Of a DNA stretch of 64,000 nt, positions 23,970 through 32,258 are shown in pieces. The number at the start of each line of letters is the position of its first letter. The stretch's first letter is position 1. The notes beneath the pieces are model-generated. The model did not search any database. It saw only the letters and a program-made list of their open reading frames with translations, and was not told where the DNA came from. Where the stretch lies: assembly GCF_014656295.1 (NCBI RefSeq), contig NZ_BNCD01000006.1, forward strand, positions 124,001 through 188,000. The letters are read 5' to 3'. The DNA comes from Streptomyces sulfonofaciens (GTDB lineage Bacteria > Actinomycetota > Actinomycetes > Streptomycetales > Streptomycetaceae). A program made the translations under genes and the position numbers.

Positions 23970-25037
23970 GTGGACCGCGTATCGGACCCCAACGACCCGA
24001 GCACCACCCCCAGCAGACGCAAGAGGACCTGGTCGGCCATGGTGGCCGCGGCCGTCGCGGCCGCTTCCCTGACCCTCACCGGGCTCGCCACCGACCGTGC
24101 GGACGCGGCCGGCGCCCACCCGGTCGCCGGCAAGGCGTCCGCCGCGGCGGACCTGCCCGCGCACGCCGTGACCGGCTACTGGCAGAACTTCGACAACGGC
24201 GCGACCGTCCAGAAGCTCTCCGACGTGTCCGACCAGTACGACATCATCGCCGTGGCCTTCGCGGACGCCACCGCGACGCCCGGCGCGGTGTCCTTCTCCG
24301 TGGACTCGTCCGGTCTCGGCGGCTACACGGAGGACCAGTTCAAGGCCGACGTCGCCGCCAAGCAGGCGGACGGCAAGAAGGTCGTCATCTCCATCGGCGG
24401 TGCGAACGGCACGGTGAGCGTCACCGACGACGCCTCCGCGCAGGCCTTCGCCGACTCGGTGCACACGCTGATGCAGACGTACGGGTTCGACGGTGTCGAC
24501 ATCGACCTGGAGAACGGCCTCAACTCCACCTACATGTCCAAGGCCCTCCAGTCGCTGGGTCAGGAGGCGGGCAGCGGGCTCGTCGTGACGATGGCACCGC
24601 AGACCGTCGACATGCAGTCGCCGGACAACGAGTACTTCAAGACGGCGCTGAACATCAAGGACATCCTGACCGTCGTCAACATGCAGTACTACAACAGCGG
24701 TTCGATGCTGGGCTGCGACGGGCAGGTCTACAGCCAGGGCACGGTGGACTTCCTGACCGCGCTCGCCTGCATCCAACTGGAGAACGGCCTCGCGCCCTCC
24801 CAGGTGGGCCTGGGCGTACCGGCGTCGACCAGCGCGGCCGGCGGCGGCTACGTCGACCCGGGTGTCGTCAACGACGCCCTGGACTGCCTGACGAAGGGCA
24901 CCGGCTGCGGCTCCTTCAAGCCCGACAAGACCTATCCGGACCTGCGCGGCGCGATGACCTGGTCGACCAACTGGGACGCCGCGTCCGGCAACGCCTGGTC
25001 CGACGCGGTGGGCGCGCACGTGCACGCACTCGCCTGA
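23970..25037 (+). CDS. Secreted chitinase, GH18
   Basis: A 355-residue exported glycosyl hydrolase family 18 enzyme that cuts beta-1,4-linked GlcNAc polymers. A basic stretch (SRRKRTW) and hydrophobic segment (residues 23-41) end near ADAAG as a signal peptide, which may be of the Tat/Sec border type. The catalytic domain shows SIGG (141-144) and the active-site motif DGVDIDLE with acid/base E181. There is no carbohydrate-binding or fibronectin module. GTG at 23970 is preferred over ATG at 23941 because AGGAGG lies 5 bases upstream. It is monocistronic, under the dre-containing promoter and ended by the hairpin at 25073-25101. Confidence 0.93.
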   Translation: MDRVSDPNDPSTTPSRRKRTWSAMVAAAVAAASLTLTGLATDRADAAGAHPVAGKASAAADLPAHAVTGYWQNFDNGATVQKLSDVSDQYDIIAVAFADATATPGAVSFSVDSSGLGGYTEDQFKADVAAKQADGKKVVISIGGANGTVSVTDDASAQAFADSVHTLMQTYGFDGVDIDLENGLNSTYMSKALQSLGQEAGSGLVVTMAPQTVDMQSPDNEYFKTALNIKDILTVVNMQYYNSGSMLGCDGQVYSQGTVDFLTALACIQLENGLAPSQVGLGVPASTSAAGGGYVDPGVVNDALDCLTKGTGCGSFKPDKTYPDLRGAMTWSTNWDAASGNAWSDAVGAHVHALA

Positions 25038-25072
25038 CCTCCCACAGACCACTCTCCAACCCCCCACGGTCC

Positions 25073-25101
25073 GCAGCGCCGCCGTTCTCCGGCGGCGCTG
25101 C
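25073..25101. terminator. Terminator hairpin after chitinase gene
   Basis: A perfect 12-bp stem GCAGCGCCGCCG / CGGCGGCGCTGC with a 5-base loop TTCTC lies 36 bp after the chitinase stop, between convergent genes. Confidence 0.85.
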
Positions 25102-25208
25102 GGGCGCGCCCGGGGCCTTCTCGTACGGCTCCTCCGCGGGCGGCCCGGCGCGGGTCCGGCGGGGCCGACGGGTCCACAGGCCGACGGGTCCGGCGGGCAC
25201 GGGCGGGC

Positions 25209-26573
25209 CTACCAGAGCAGCTCGCGCACCTGCTGGACGCAGAGCACCACGAACAGCAGGCCGCCGATGGCGAGCATGGAGTTGCTGAGGATGCCGTTGC
25301 GCCACGCGCCGGGCGTACGGGAGGTGTTCAGCATCCAGATCAGGGTCAGCGCCAGGAACGGCATGAAGAACGCGCCCAGCACGCCGTAGACGACGACCAG
25401 TCCGAAGGGCTGGTTCAGCCAGAGCAGCGCCATCGGCGGAAAGGTCAGCCAGAGCAGGTAGGCGCGGAAGGGCCGGGTGTGTTCGCGGGCGCCGGATGCG
25501 ACCTCCTCGGCGCGGGACTCGCTGCCGCTGCGCAGCCGCTCGACGAAGTCGGCGAAGAGCAGCGAGACGCCGTGCCAGACACCGATCAGGGCGGAGAAGG
25601 AGGTGGCGCAGAAGCCGATCAGGAAGAGCTTGGCGGTGAAGGTGCCGAAGCGCCTCTCCAGGATGTCGGAGAGGTCGACCAGACCCCTGTCGCCGGAGGC
25701 GAGGGCGATGCCCGAGGCGTGCAGCAGTTCGGCGCCGACGATCAGCATCGCGACCACGAAGACTCCGGTGGTGAGGTAGGCGACCCGGTTGTCGAGCCGC
25801 ATCACCTTCATCCACGAGGAGTCGGTCCAGCCCTTCGCGTTGACCCAGTAGCCGTACGCCGCCATGGTGATCGTGCCGCCGACGCCGCCGATGAGGCCGA
25901 GGGTGTAGAGGAACGAGCCGTCCGGCAGGACGGGCACCAGGCCGGCGAACGCGGCCGGCAGGTCCGGCACGACGCGGATCGCCACGTACACCACGATGAG
26001 GAACTTGATGCCGATCAGCACCGTCATCAGCTTCTCGAAGCGGTGGTAGCGGTTGAACCAGACGAGCACGAGGCCGATCAGTCCGGCCGCGATCGCGAAC
26101 GTCTTCAGCCCGCCCGGCATGCCGGGGAAGAGCGCGGCCAGCGGCAGCGCGGTGGACGACATCGCCGTGGCGCCGTACACGAAGCCCCAGACGACCACGT
26201 AGATGCCGAAGTAGACCGAGGTCCAGCGACCGAGTGAGCGCCAGCCGTCGAACATCGTGCGGCCGGTCGCCAGGTGCCAGCGGCCCGTCGCCTCCGCCAG
26301 CGAGATCTTCACCAGGCAGCCGACGACCGCCGCCCACAGCAGGGTGTAGCCGAACTTGGAGCCGGCGATCAGCGTGGCGACCAGGTCGCCCGCCCCGACG
26401 CCGGTCGCGGCGACGACGATGCCCGGGCCGATGTGCTTCCAACTGGCCTTGCGCAGACCGGTCGCACCGGACGCCCGTGCCGTGGTGTCCGCTCCCCCTC
26501 CGGTGCCCGGTGGCGTGCCTGGTGCTGAGCCCGGTGCCGTGCCTGCGTTGTCCGCTGTCTCCGCCATGCGCAT
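25209..26573 (-). CDS. NRAMP-related membrane transporter lacking the canonical metal motifs
   Basis: A 454-residue protein with about 11-12 membrane spans and the overall NRAMP layout (HIGPGIVVAATGVGAGDL in TM1, GGTITMAAYGYWVN in TM6). In classical Mn/Fe NRAMPs TM1 carries DPGN and TM6 carries MPH; here these read VGAGD and MAAYG, so the metal-binding Asp, Asn and Met are not in place. It therefore belongs to a divergent NRAMP-like group that may carry other ions or solutes. ATG at 26573 is chosen; ATG at 26567 is two codons on. No ribosome site is visible. It is a single gene after a strong hairpin region. Confidence 0.85.
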   Translation of the reverse strand: MRMAETADNAGTAPGSAPGTPPGTGGGADTTARASGATGLRKASWKHIGPGIVVAATGVGAGDLVATLIAGSKFGYTLLWAAVVGCLVKISLAEATGRWHLATGRTMFDGWRSLGRWTSVYFGIYVVVWGFVYGATAMSSTALPLAALFPGMPGGLKTFAIAAGLIGLVLVWFNRYHRFEKLMTVLIGIKFLIVVYVAIRVVPDLPAAFAGLVPVLPDGSFLYTLGLIGGVGGTITMAAYGYWVNAKGWTDSSWMKVMRLDNRVAYLTTGVFVVAMLIVGAELLHASGIALASGDRGLVDLSDILERRFGTFTAKLFLIGFCATSFSALIGVWHGVSLLFADFVERLRSGSESRAEEVASGAREHTRPFRAYLLWLTFPPMALLWLNQPFGLVVVYGVLGAFFMPFLALTLIWMLNTSRTPGAWRNGILSNSMLAIGGLLFVVLCVQQVRELLW

Positions 26574-26878
26574 CAAGAAAGCGAAAGATCGGTGGGTGCA
26601 CAAGGGGGCATGCGTGAGTGGTTCCGGTGCGCACCTGGCGGGGCGCGCCCCGCGTGCCGGGCGGATGCCCGGCGGATGCCGGCCGGGCGGCCGGGGCCCC
26701 GTGGGCGGTGGGGCGGTGGTGCCGGCGGCGGGCGACGCGCGGGCCACCCGCTCGGGGGGTGGCGACGCGCGGGCCCCGTCCTGGCCGTTCGCGCGACTCC
26801 CCGCGCCCCTGCGGGGCGGCGCCCTGGTCAGGGGCGCGGGGAAGTGCGCGCGCTGTTCGCCACCGGTGGCGGCCGGGG
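26574..26878. other. Intergenic region with long inverted repeat
   Basis: A 305-bp gap between two genes on the same strand. It contains the inverted repeat at 26798-26842 (listed separately) and a G/C-rich stretch of no clear coding character. The transporter promoter must lie in its left part, but no hexamers stand out. Confidence 0.45.
26798..26842. terminator. 14-bp-stem inverted repeat (terminator-like)
   Basis: TCCCCGCGCCCCTG (26798-26811) pairs perfectly with CAGGGGCGCGGGGA (26829-26842); flanking GCGCG/CGCGC can extend it imperfectly. The GGGCGCGGGG type of repeat is common between Streptomyces genes. It lies 37 bp after the acidic protein gene's stop. Confidence 0.75.
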
Positions 26879-27799
26879 TCAGTTCTTGGCCGTGGACTTC
26901 TCCTTCGCGGACGGCTTCTCCCCGTCCGAGGGCCCGGTCCCGCCCGCAGGCTCCCCGGCGTCCGAGCCGGCCTCCGGCTCGGCGGGCTCCCCGGCCTGCT
27001 CACCGTGCTCGGCCTGCTCGGCCTGCTCGGCGGCCTCCGTCGTCCCCGCCGACTCCGTCGTCCCCGCCGGATCAGTCGTCCCCGCCGGATCAGTCGTCTG
27101 CGACGTCTCCTCCTCGTCCTCGGCCTCGTCCTCGTCTTCGAAGTAGGCGTCGAGGACCTCGTCGAGCCGGGCCGTCCACTCCTTCAGGGTTCCCCTGTCC
27201 GGGGCCTGCACCTCCGCCGGGTACCAGCGGCGGTCAGGGGTGTGGGCCGTGACGGTGAGCCGGCGGCCGAAGCGGGAGGTCTCGTACTCGACCGCGCCGA
27301 TCTCGTCCCAGGTCCAGTCGGCGGCCTGGTCGTCCAGCGTGAACCGGACCCCTTCGGCGTTCAGCGTGATCGAGCCGCGGCGGTCGGCGGCCTCGAACGA
27401 CGGCTTGCCGTCGCCGTCCGCGGCGCCCTGCTCCTCGTCCTCCGCCACATCCACTGCGCCCGGGGAGTCGGCGGAGTCGGCGGCCTCCGAGTCCTCCGAG
27501 GCCGCACCGGTCCCGGCGCCCTCTGCCGTCTCGCCCTTCCCGGGGCTCGCGGGGCCCTCGGCCCCGGCATCCTGCACCGGAGCGTCCTCCTCTGCGGGAG
27601 CGTCCTCCTTCCCCGCGGTCCTCGGACCGTCGGCGTCCGCGGTCGCCACCGCGTCGTCCTGCTCCACCTGGTCCGTGACGGCGACGTCCCCCGGGTCCCC
27701 GGGCTCGTCGCGGCCGGAGGACATGAGGCCGGAGATGAACGCAGGATCAGTCGAGGCGACCTGCACTGGCTGGATCTTCAGATCTTTGCGCTGCTCCAC
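26879..27799 (-). CDS. Acidic low-complexity protein with PH-like domain
   Basis: A 306-residue protein I assign only by features. Residues 1-30 read VEQRKDLKIQPVQVASTDPAFISGL. Then comes an acidic Asp/Glu/Ala stretch of about 100 residues, a compact beta-rich domain of about 85 residues (GSITLNAEGVRFTLDD..WTWDEIGAVEYE..RRLTVTAHTPDRRWYPAEVQAP) resembling bacterial PH-like domains, and an acidic tail with repeated TTDPAG/TTESAG units ending in a Lys-rich stretch. There is no signal peptide or membrane span. The GTG at 27799 sits about 8 bases after CATACT, a plausible -10 box, so translation may be leaderless. Function unknown. Confidence 0.7.
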   Translation of the reverse strand: MEQRKDLKIQPVQVASTDPAFISGLMSSGRDEPGDPGDVAVTDQVEQDDAVATADADGPRTAGKEDAPAEEDAPVQDAGAEGPASPGKGETAEGAGTGAASEDSEAADSADSPGAVDVAEDEEQGAADGDGKPSFEAADRRGSITLNAEGVRFTLDDQAADWTWDEIGAVEYETSRFGRRLTVTAHTPDRRWYPAEVQAPDRGTLKEWTARLDEVLDAYFEDEDEAEDEEETSQTTDPAGTTDPAGTTESAGTTEAAEQAEQAEHGEQAGEPAEPEAGSDAGEPAGGTGPSDGEKPSAKEKSTAKN

Positions 27800-27903
27800 G
27801 GCGGGCAGTATGGACGACGAACCTGTGTTCGCGACAGTCGGGCCGGTCAGGCGCACGGCGCCCACGGCGGGCGCCCACGGCCCCGGGCGCCACTCCCCCG
27901 TGC

Positions 27904-29391
27904 CTAGACGAAGAGGCTCACCACCGCCGCCATCACGAAGCCGGCGACCGACAGCACGGACTCCAGGACCGTCCAGGTCTTGAGGGTGTCGCGTTCGCTG
28001 ATGCCGAAGTACTTGGCGACCATCCAGAACCCGCCGTCGTTGACGTGCGAGGCGAAGATGGAGCCCGCCGAGATGGCCATGATCACCAGCGCGACGAACG
28101 CCTGCGAGTGCCCGCCGTGCTCCACCAGCGGCCAGACGATGCCCGCCGTGGTGACGATGGCGACGGTCGCGGAGCCCTGCGCGACGCGCAGCACGAGCGA
28201 GATCAGGTACGCCAGCACGATCACCGGCAGGCCCACGTCGTGGAAGGTGTCGGAGAGCGCCTGGGCGACACCGCTGCCCTTGAGGACGGCGCCGAAGATC
28301 CCGCCCGCGCCGACCACCAGCAGGATGTTGCCGACCGGCTTGAGCGAGGCGGTCGACACGGTCTCCAGGGACTGCCGCGACCAGCCGCGGCGCAGACCGA
28401 GCAGCCAGTAGGCGAGACCGAGCGCCAGGGTCAGCGCCACGAAGGGATGGCCCAGGAACTCCACCACGGAGCGTCCGGTGGAGGGGTCGAAGACGATGGA
28501 GGAGAAGGTGGCCAGCAGGATCAGCACCAGCGGGGTGCCGATGATGGCGAGCACGGTGCCGAGCGGCACGGGCTTCTCCTGGGGGGCGACGCCCGCGGCC
28601 CGCTGCTCGGCGACCAGCGCCTGCCGGGACTCCTCGGCGGCCTCGGCCATGTCCTGCGGCACGGGCACGAAGATCCGCCGGCCGATCCACGCGGACCAGA
28701 CCCAGGCGGCGAGCACGGCCGGCAGTCCGCAGACGACGCCCATCAGGATGATCCAGCCGAGGTCGACGTGGAGCAGTGCGGCGGCGGCGACGGGGCCCGG
28801 GTGCGGCGGCAGGAAGGCGTGGGTCATGGACAGGCCCGCCAGCAGCGGCATGGCGTACAGGACGATCGACTTGCCGGACCGCTTGGCGGCCGCGTAGACG
28901 AGCGGCGCGAGGACGAAGATGCCGACGTCGAAGAAGACCGGTATGCCGAATATCAGGCCGGTCAGGCCCATGGCGAGCGGGGCGCGCCGCTCGCCGAAGA
29001 GGCGTATGAGGCGTCCCGCGAGCACCTCGGCGCCGCCGGAGACCTCCAGCACCGCGCCGAGCATGGTGCCCAGGCCGATGATGATCGCGATATGGCCGAG
29101 GGTGCCGCCCATGCCGGACTCGATCAGCGAGACCGCGTCCGACTTCTGAACGGTGCCGAACAGCTCGGTGACGGACAGGCCCGCCGCGAGGCCGACGGCT
29201 ATGGAGACCGCGAGCAGCGCGACGAAGGGCTGCAACCTGATCTTGATGATCAGGAAGAGCAGCAGGAGGATGCCGAGCGCGGCGATCGTCAGCAGGCCGG
29301 GCGTACCGTCGATGAGGAGCAGCAGGCCACCCGTGTGGGGTGGGGTCTGCGGCGCGGGCCCGGCGGCCAGCACAGGGGTGGACAGCGGCAT
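27904..29391 (-). CDS. Gluconate/acid-sugar permease, GntP family
   Basis: A 495-residue proton symporter with about 12-14 membrane spans and GntP features (GHIAIIIGLGTMLGAVLEVSGGAEVLA, FGIPVFFDVGIFVLAPLVY, THAFLPPHPGPVAAA and ASHVNDGGFWMV). GntP members carry gluconate, 2-keto-gluconate or related hydroxy-acids; D-serine is another known substrate class in the family. The ATG at 29391 has GAGG 6 bases upstream. It lies downstream of the kinase-IclR-ridA operon, after an intervening hairpin (29443-29473), so it may be partly co-transcribed. Context fits uptake of an acid sugar or D-amino acid used by the neighbouring enzymes. Confidence 0.9.
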   Translation of the reverse strand: MPLSTPVLAAGPAPQTPPHTGGLLLLIDGTPGLLTIAALGILLLLFLIIKIRLQPFVALLAVSIAVGLAAGLSVTELFGTVQKSDAVSLIESGMGGTLGHIAIIIGLGTMLGAVLEVSGGAEVLAGRLIRLFGERRAPLAMGLTGLIFGIPVFFDVGIFVLAPLVYAAAKRSGKSIVLYAMPLLAGLSMTHAFLPPHPGPVAAAALLHVDLGWIILMGVVCGLPAVLAAWVWSAWIGRRIFVPVPQDMAEAAEESRQALVAEQRAAGVAPQEKPVPLGTVLAIIGTPLVLILLATFSSIVFDPSTGRSVVEFLGHPFVALTLALGLAYWLLGLRRGWSRQSLETVSTASLKPVGNILLVVGAGGIFGAVLKGSGVAQALSDTFHDVGLPVIVLAYLISLVLRVAQGSATVAIVTTAGIVWPLVEHGGHSQAFVALVIMAISAGSIFASHVNDGGFWMVAKYFGISERDTLKTWTVLESVLSVAGFVMAAVVSLFV

Positions 29392-29442
29392 GGGGGACCT
29401 CGTGATTCCATCTGGCTTTCGGAGGATGGGCAGGGTGCATCG

Positions 29443-29473
29443 CGGCGCGGCGCCGTGGGTCGGCGCCGCGCCG
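29443..29473. terminator. 13-bp-stem hairpin between ridA and gntP genes
   Basis: CGGCGCGGCGCCG (29443-29455), loop TGGGT, then CGGCGCCGCGCCG (29461-29473) form a perfect stem 49 bp after the ridA stop. It could terminate the upstream operon or lower expression of the permease gene. Confidence 0.75.
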
Positions 29474-29521
29474 TGTCATGGGTGTGGTCTGCGGCCGCGG
29501 TGAGCGGGCCGGCCGGCCGGC

Positions 29522-29932
29522 TCAGTCCAGCACGGCGAGCGCGTCGATCTCGACGAGCAGGCCCTTGGGCAGCCCCACGTAGACGGTGGTGCGGGCGGCG
29601 GGCGGCTCCACCAGGTTCTGCTCCTCGAAGTAGCCGTTGTAGATCGCGTTGAACTCCGCGAAGTGGTCGACGTCCGTGAGGTAGACGCGGATCATCATCA
29701 CGTCGTCCCACCTCGCGCCGCCCTCTTCGAGGATCGCCTTGACGTTGGCGAGGGTCTGGAGCGTCTGCTCGCGCAGGGTGGGCCCTGCGGGGGTGGGCGG
29801 CACGCCCTCGGCGGCGGGCAGGAAGCCGACCTGGCCGGCGACCTGGAGGATGTTGCCCTTCCTGACGCCGTGGGAGAACTTCGCGGGCGGGGTGGTGTGG
29901 GTCGCGGGGGTGAGGGCGGTCTTCTGGGTCAT
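29522..29932 (-). CDS. RidA family reactive imine deaminase
   Basis: A 136-residue YjgF/YER057c/UK114 protein. RidA enzymes hydrolyse 2-aminoacrylate and similar imines released by PLP enzymes such as serine/threonine dehydratases. It shows NILQVAGQVGF, TLANVKAILEEGGARWDDV and the substrate-binding ARTTVYVGLPKGLLVEIDALAVL with its arginine. The ATG at 29932 overlaps the iclR-type gene stop as ATGA. The partner may be the PLP enzyme encoded divergently at 32259, which would make RidA a clean-up factor for that reaction. Confidence 0.92.
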   Translation of the reverse strand: MTQKTALTPATHTTPPAKFSHGVRKGNILQVAGQVGFLPAAEGVPPTPAGPTLREQTLQTLANVKAILEEGGARWDDVMMIRVYLTDVDHFAEFNAIYNGYFEEQNLVEPPAARTTVYVGLPKGLLVEIDALAVLD

Positions 29933-30765
29933 GGGTGGTCCTCGGTGGGGTGTGCGTGGGGTGGGGCGGGCGACGCGGCCGCGGGGGACGCGGCCAAGGC
30001 CCGGTCCGGGAGGGGACCCGAGCCGGTGCGGCCCGAGTACTCCCGGCTGATGGCGTCCGCGGTGCGGCGCACCAGCGGCAGCAGGGTGAGCAGTTCCTCG
30101 GCCGTCACCACGACGTTCGGTGCGGACACCGACATGGCGGCCACGGCCCTGCCGTCCGCACCGATGACGGGCGCGCCGATGCAGTTGATGGACTCCTCGT
30201 GGCCGCCGAGGTCGGTGGCCCAGCCCTGTTCGCGCACGGTCGCCAGCTCCTTGAGGAAGGCGGTGGCGTTCGGCGTCGAACGGGACGTGTACATGGGGTA
30301 GTCGAGCCGCTGCGCCAGGGCCCTGCGCTCGGTCTCGGGCAGGTCGGCGAGCAGCAGCTTGGCGACCGCGGCGACGGTGATGGCGACCGGCTTGCCGATG
30401 CGCGAGTACATCCGGACCGGGTAGCGGCTCTCCACCTTGTCGATGTACAGCACCTCGTGCTCCTCGTGGACGGCGAGGTGCACGGTGTGGCCGCACCTCT
30501 CGTTGAGGTCGACGAGGTGCGGGTGCGCGATCTCGCGGACGTCCAGGCTCTCCACGGCCTGCTGGGCGAGGGCGAAGAGCCGGGCACCGAGGCGGTAGCG
30601 CTGGTCGGACTGGCGGTAGACCAGGCCGTGTTCGTGCAGGGTGCGCAGCAGCCGCAGGGCCGTGGACTTGTGCACGCCCAGGCGCTCGGCGACCCTGCCG
30701 AGGTCGGCGGGCCCCTCGGCGAGCAGGGGCAGGATGCTCAGCGCGCGGTCGACGGTCTGGCTCAT
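29929..30765 (-). CDS. IclR family transcriptional regulator
   Basis: A 278-residue IclR regulator: an N-terminal winged helix (LGRVAERLGVHKSTALRLLRTLHEHGLVYRQ) and a C-terminal effector domain (HTVHLAVHEEHEVLYIDKVES, GATAVAAVAKLLLA-like core, TDLGGHEESINCIGAPV) with the conserved Cys/Asn region. The tail is Ala/Pro-rich. Its ATG overlaps the kinase stop as ATGA, and its own stop overlaps ridA, so three genes are chained. The likely target is the inverted repeat GTTGCA-N5-TGCAAC at 32227-32243 in the divergent promoter region. Confidence 0.93.
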   Translation of the reverse strand: MSQTVDRALSILPLLAEGPADLGRVAERLGVHKSTALRLLRTLHEHGLVYRQSDQRYRLGARLFALAQQAVESLDVREIAHPHLVDLNERCGHTVHLAVHEEHEVLYIDKVESRYPVRMYSRIGKPVAITVAAVAKLLLADLPETERRALAQRLDYPMYTSRSTPNATAFLKELATVREQGWATDLGGHEESINCIGAPVIGADGRAVAAMSVSAPNVVVTAEELLTLLPLVRRTADAISREYSGRTGSGPLPDRALAASPAAASPAPPHAHPTEDHP

Positions 30766-32114
30766 GGCGCGGGCACCTCCTCGTCGGCCCCCGCGTCCCG
30801 TCCGGGAAGGCCGGTGCCGGGCGCGTCGAGCGCCTCCGTCCAGCCGGGGCCGAGTCGAAGTCTCCCCCACGCCGCTTCGTCCAGTGCGGCCAGCCGGTCG
30901 GCGCGGGGGCGCCCCGGCGGGGGGCCGAGGTCGCCGGCGACGGTGAGCGCGGCAGCCGCCATGAGGTGCCCGTGCCGGATCCGGTCCCGCAGCGGCAGGC
31001 CCCGCAGGGTGCCCGAGAGGAACCCGGCGGCGAAGGCGTCGCCCGCGCCGACCTCGGCGACCACGTCGACGCGCAGGGCCGGGACGAAGGTGACGGTGTC
31101 GCGCACGGGGGCGGACTCCGCGGACGCGCCGCCGCACGGGTTGTCCGCGGCGCCGGGGCTGTCCGCGGTGCCGGAGCTGTCCGCGGTGCCGGGGCGGCGG
31201 ACGGCATCGGGGCGGTGGACGCCGAGGGCCGCCCGGTGGAAGACGGTGGCGCCGGTGGCACCCTGCTTGACGACGAGCGTCCGCGGCTCGGGCAGCACCG
31301 CGCGGACGGCGGCGGGCCCCCCGGTGACGCCCCAGGCGGCCTCGGCCTCGTCCTCGCCGACGAAGACCAGGTCGCAGCGGCGCCCGAGACCGAGCAGCGT
31401 GGTTCCGGCCCGTTCGGCGTCACGCCACAGGCCGACGCGGTAGTTGACGTCGAAGGAGAGCAGCGGGCGGTGCCCGCCTGCCCGGCCCCCCGGGCCGGTG
31501 CCCGGTGCCGTGAGGTCGTCCAGCAGGGCTAGGCAGTCCGCGGAGAGTGCGGCCGTGATGCCGGTGAGGTGCAGGATCCGACCGGAGCGCAGGACGTCGC
31601 CCGGCATGTTCGCCGGCGACATGGCGGACGCGGCGGATCCGGCGCGGTAGTAGACGACTTCGGCGAACGGCGCGGCGGGCGGCCCCTGCCGTGCGGGGAC
31701 TGCGGGCGCGGAACGGGACAGCGCGCGCTCCCCCGCCGTGCGGAAGTAGATGCCGGTCGGACGGTGCGGGTCGTACTGCACATCGCCGGTGTCGACACCG
31801 TACGAGGCGATCCTCTCCACCAGGTGCTGCCCGAAGCCGTCGGCACCGACCCGGCCCACCCACTTCGCGCTGTGCCCCGCGCCGGCGACACCGCAGGCCA
31901 CGTTGGACTCGGCGCCCCCGATGCCCCGTTCGAAGGACGCCACGTCGGCCAGCCCGCCCGGCTCCCGGGGCAGGAAGGTGACCATCGACTCGCCGAGTGT
32001 GACGAGGTCGAGGCGGGCGGCGCCGGACGGGACCGGGCGGGCGGCGCCGGCCGGAACGGCGCCGGGGCGCTCGTCCCGCGGGCGCTCTGGTTCTGCGGCT
32101 CCACAGGGGGTCAC
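30762..32114 (-). CDS. PfkB family sugar kinase (2-keto-3-deoxygluconate kinase-like)
   Basis: A 450-residue ribokinase-family kinase, longer than the usual 310-330 residues. Motifs are LVTLGESMVTFLPREPGG, GGAESNVACGVAGAG, GADGFGQ, PTGIYFRTAGE, SFDVNYRVGLW and the catalytic EVGAGDAFAAGFLSGTL. The extra length comes from an N-terminal Arg/Pro extension and an insert near residue 320 built from three in-frame 18-bp repeats (31141-31194). The GTG at 32114 has GAGGAG 11 bases upstream. KDG kinases phosphorylate 2-keto-3-deoxygluconate, which would suit the GntP permease nearby; other ketose-acid substrates are possible. Confidence 0.85.
   Translation of the reverse strand: MTPCGAAEPERPRDERPGAVPAGAARPVPSGAARLDLVTLGESMVTFLPREPGGLADVASFERGIGGAESNVACGVAGAGHSAKWVGRVGADGFGQHLVERIASYGVDTGDVQYDPHRPTGIYFRTAGERALSRSAPAVPARQGPPAAPFAEVVYYRAGSAASAMSPANMPGDVLRSGRILHLTGITAALSADCLALLDDLTAPGTGPGGRAGGHRPLLSFDVNYRVGLWRDAERAGTTLLGLGRRCDLVFVGEDEAEAAWGVTGGPAAVRAVLPEPRTLVVKQGATGATVFHRAALGVHRPDAVRRPGTADSSGTADSPGAADNPCGGASAESAPVRDTVTFVPALRVDVVAEVGAGDAFAAGFLSGTLRGLPLRDRIRHGHLMAAAALTVAGDLGPPPGRPRADRLAALDEAAWGRLRLGPGWTEALDAPGTGLPGRDAGADEEVPAP
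31141..31194. repeat. 18-bp in-frame tandem repeat, 3 copies, in kinase insert
   Basis: Three near-identical 18-bp units (core TGTCCGCGG-GCCGG) start at 31141, 31159 and 31177. They encode the Ala/Asp/Ser/Gly repeat that extends a loop of the PfkB kinase. Confidence 0.85.
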
Positions 32115-32226
32115 AGTGGTCGGGCTCCTCGCTCGTCTGGCTCCGCCGTGGCGTGGGGGGCGGAGGGCTCCGTTGACCCGGCGTGGCTCGGATGTTAGAC
32201 AGCAGTGAGCGACATACGCAATGACG

Positions 32227-32243
32227 GTTGCACGATATGCAAC
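32227..32243. promoter_or_regulatory. Probable IclR operator in divergent promoter
   Basis: GTTGCACGATATGCAAC is an inverted repeat with 6-bp arms around a 5-bp centre. It lies 15 bp before the ATG at 32259 and about 113 bp before the kinase start. IclR proteins commonly bind imperfect palindromes of about this size. A related half (ATACGCAA) lies just upstream. Confidence 0.65.
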
Positions 32244-32258
32244 GAAGCAGGAGGCTCC

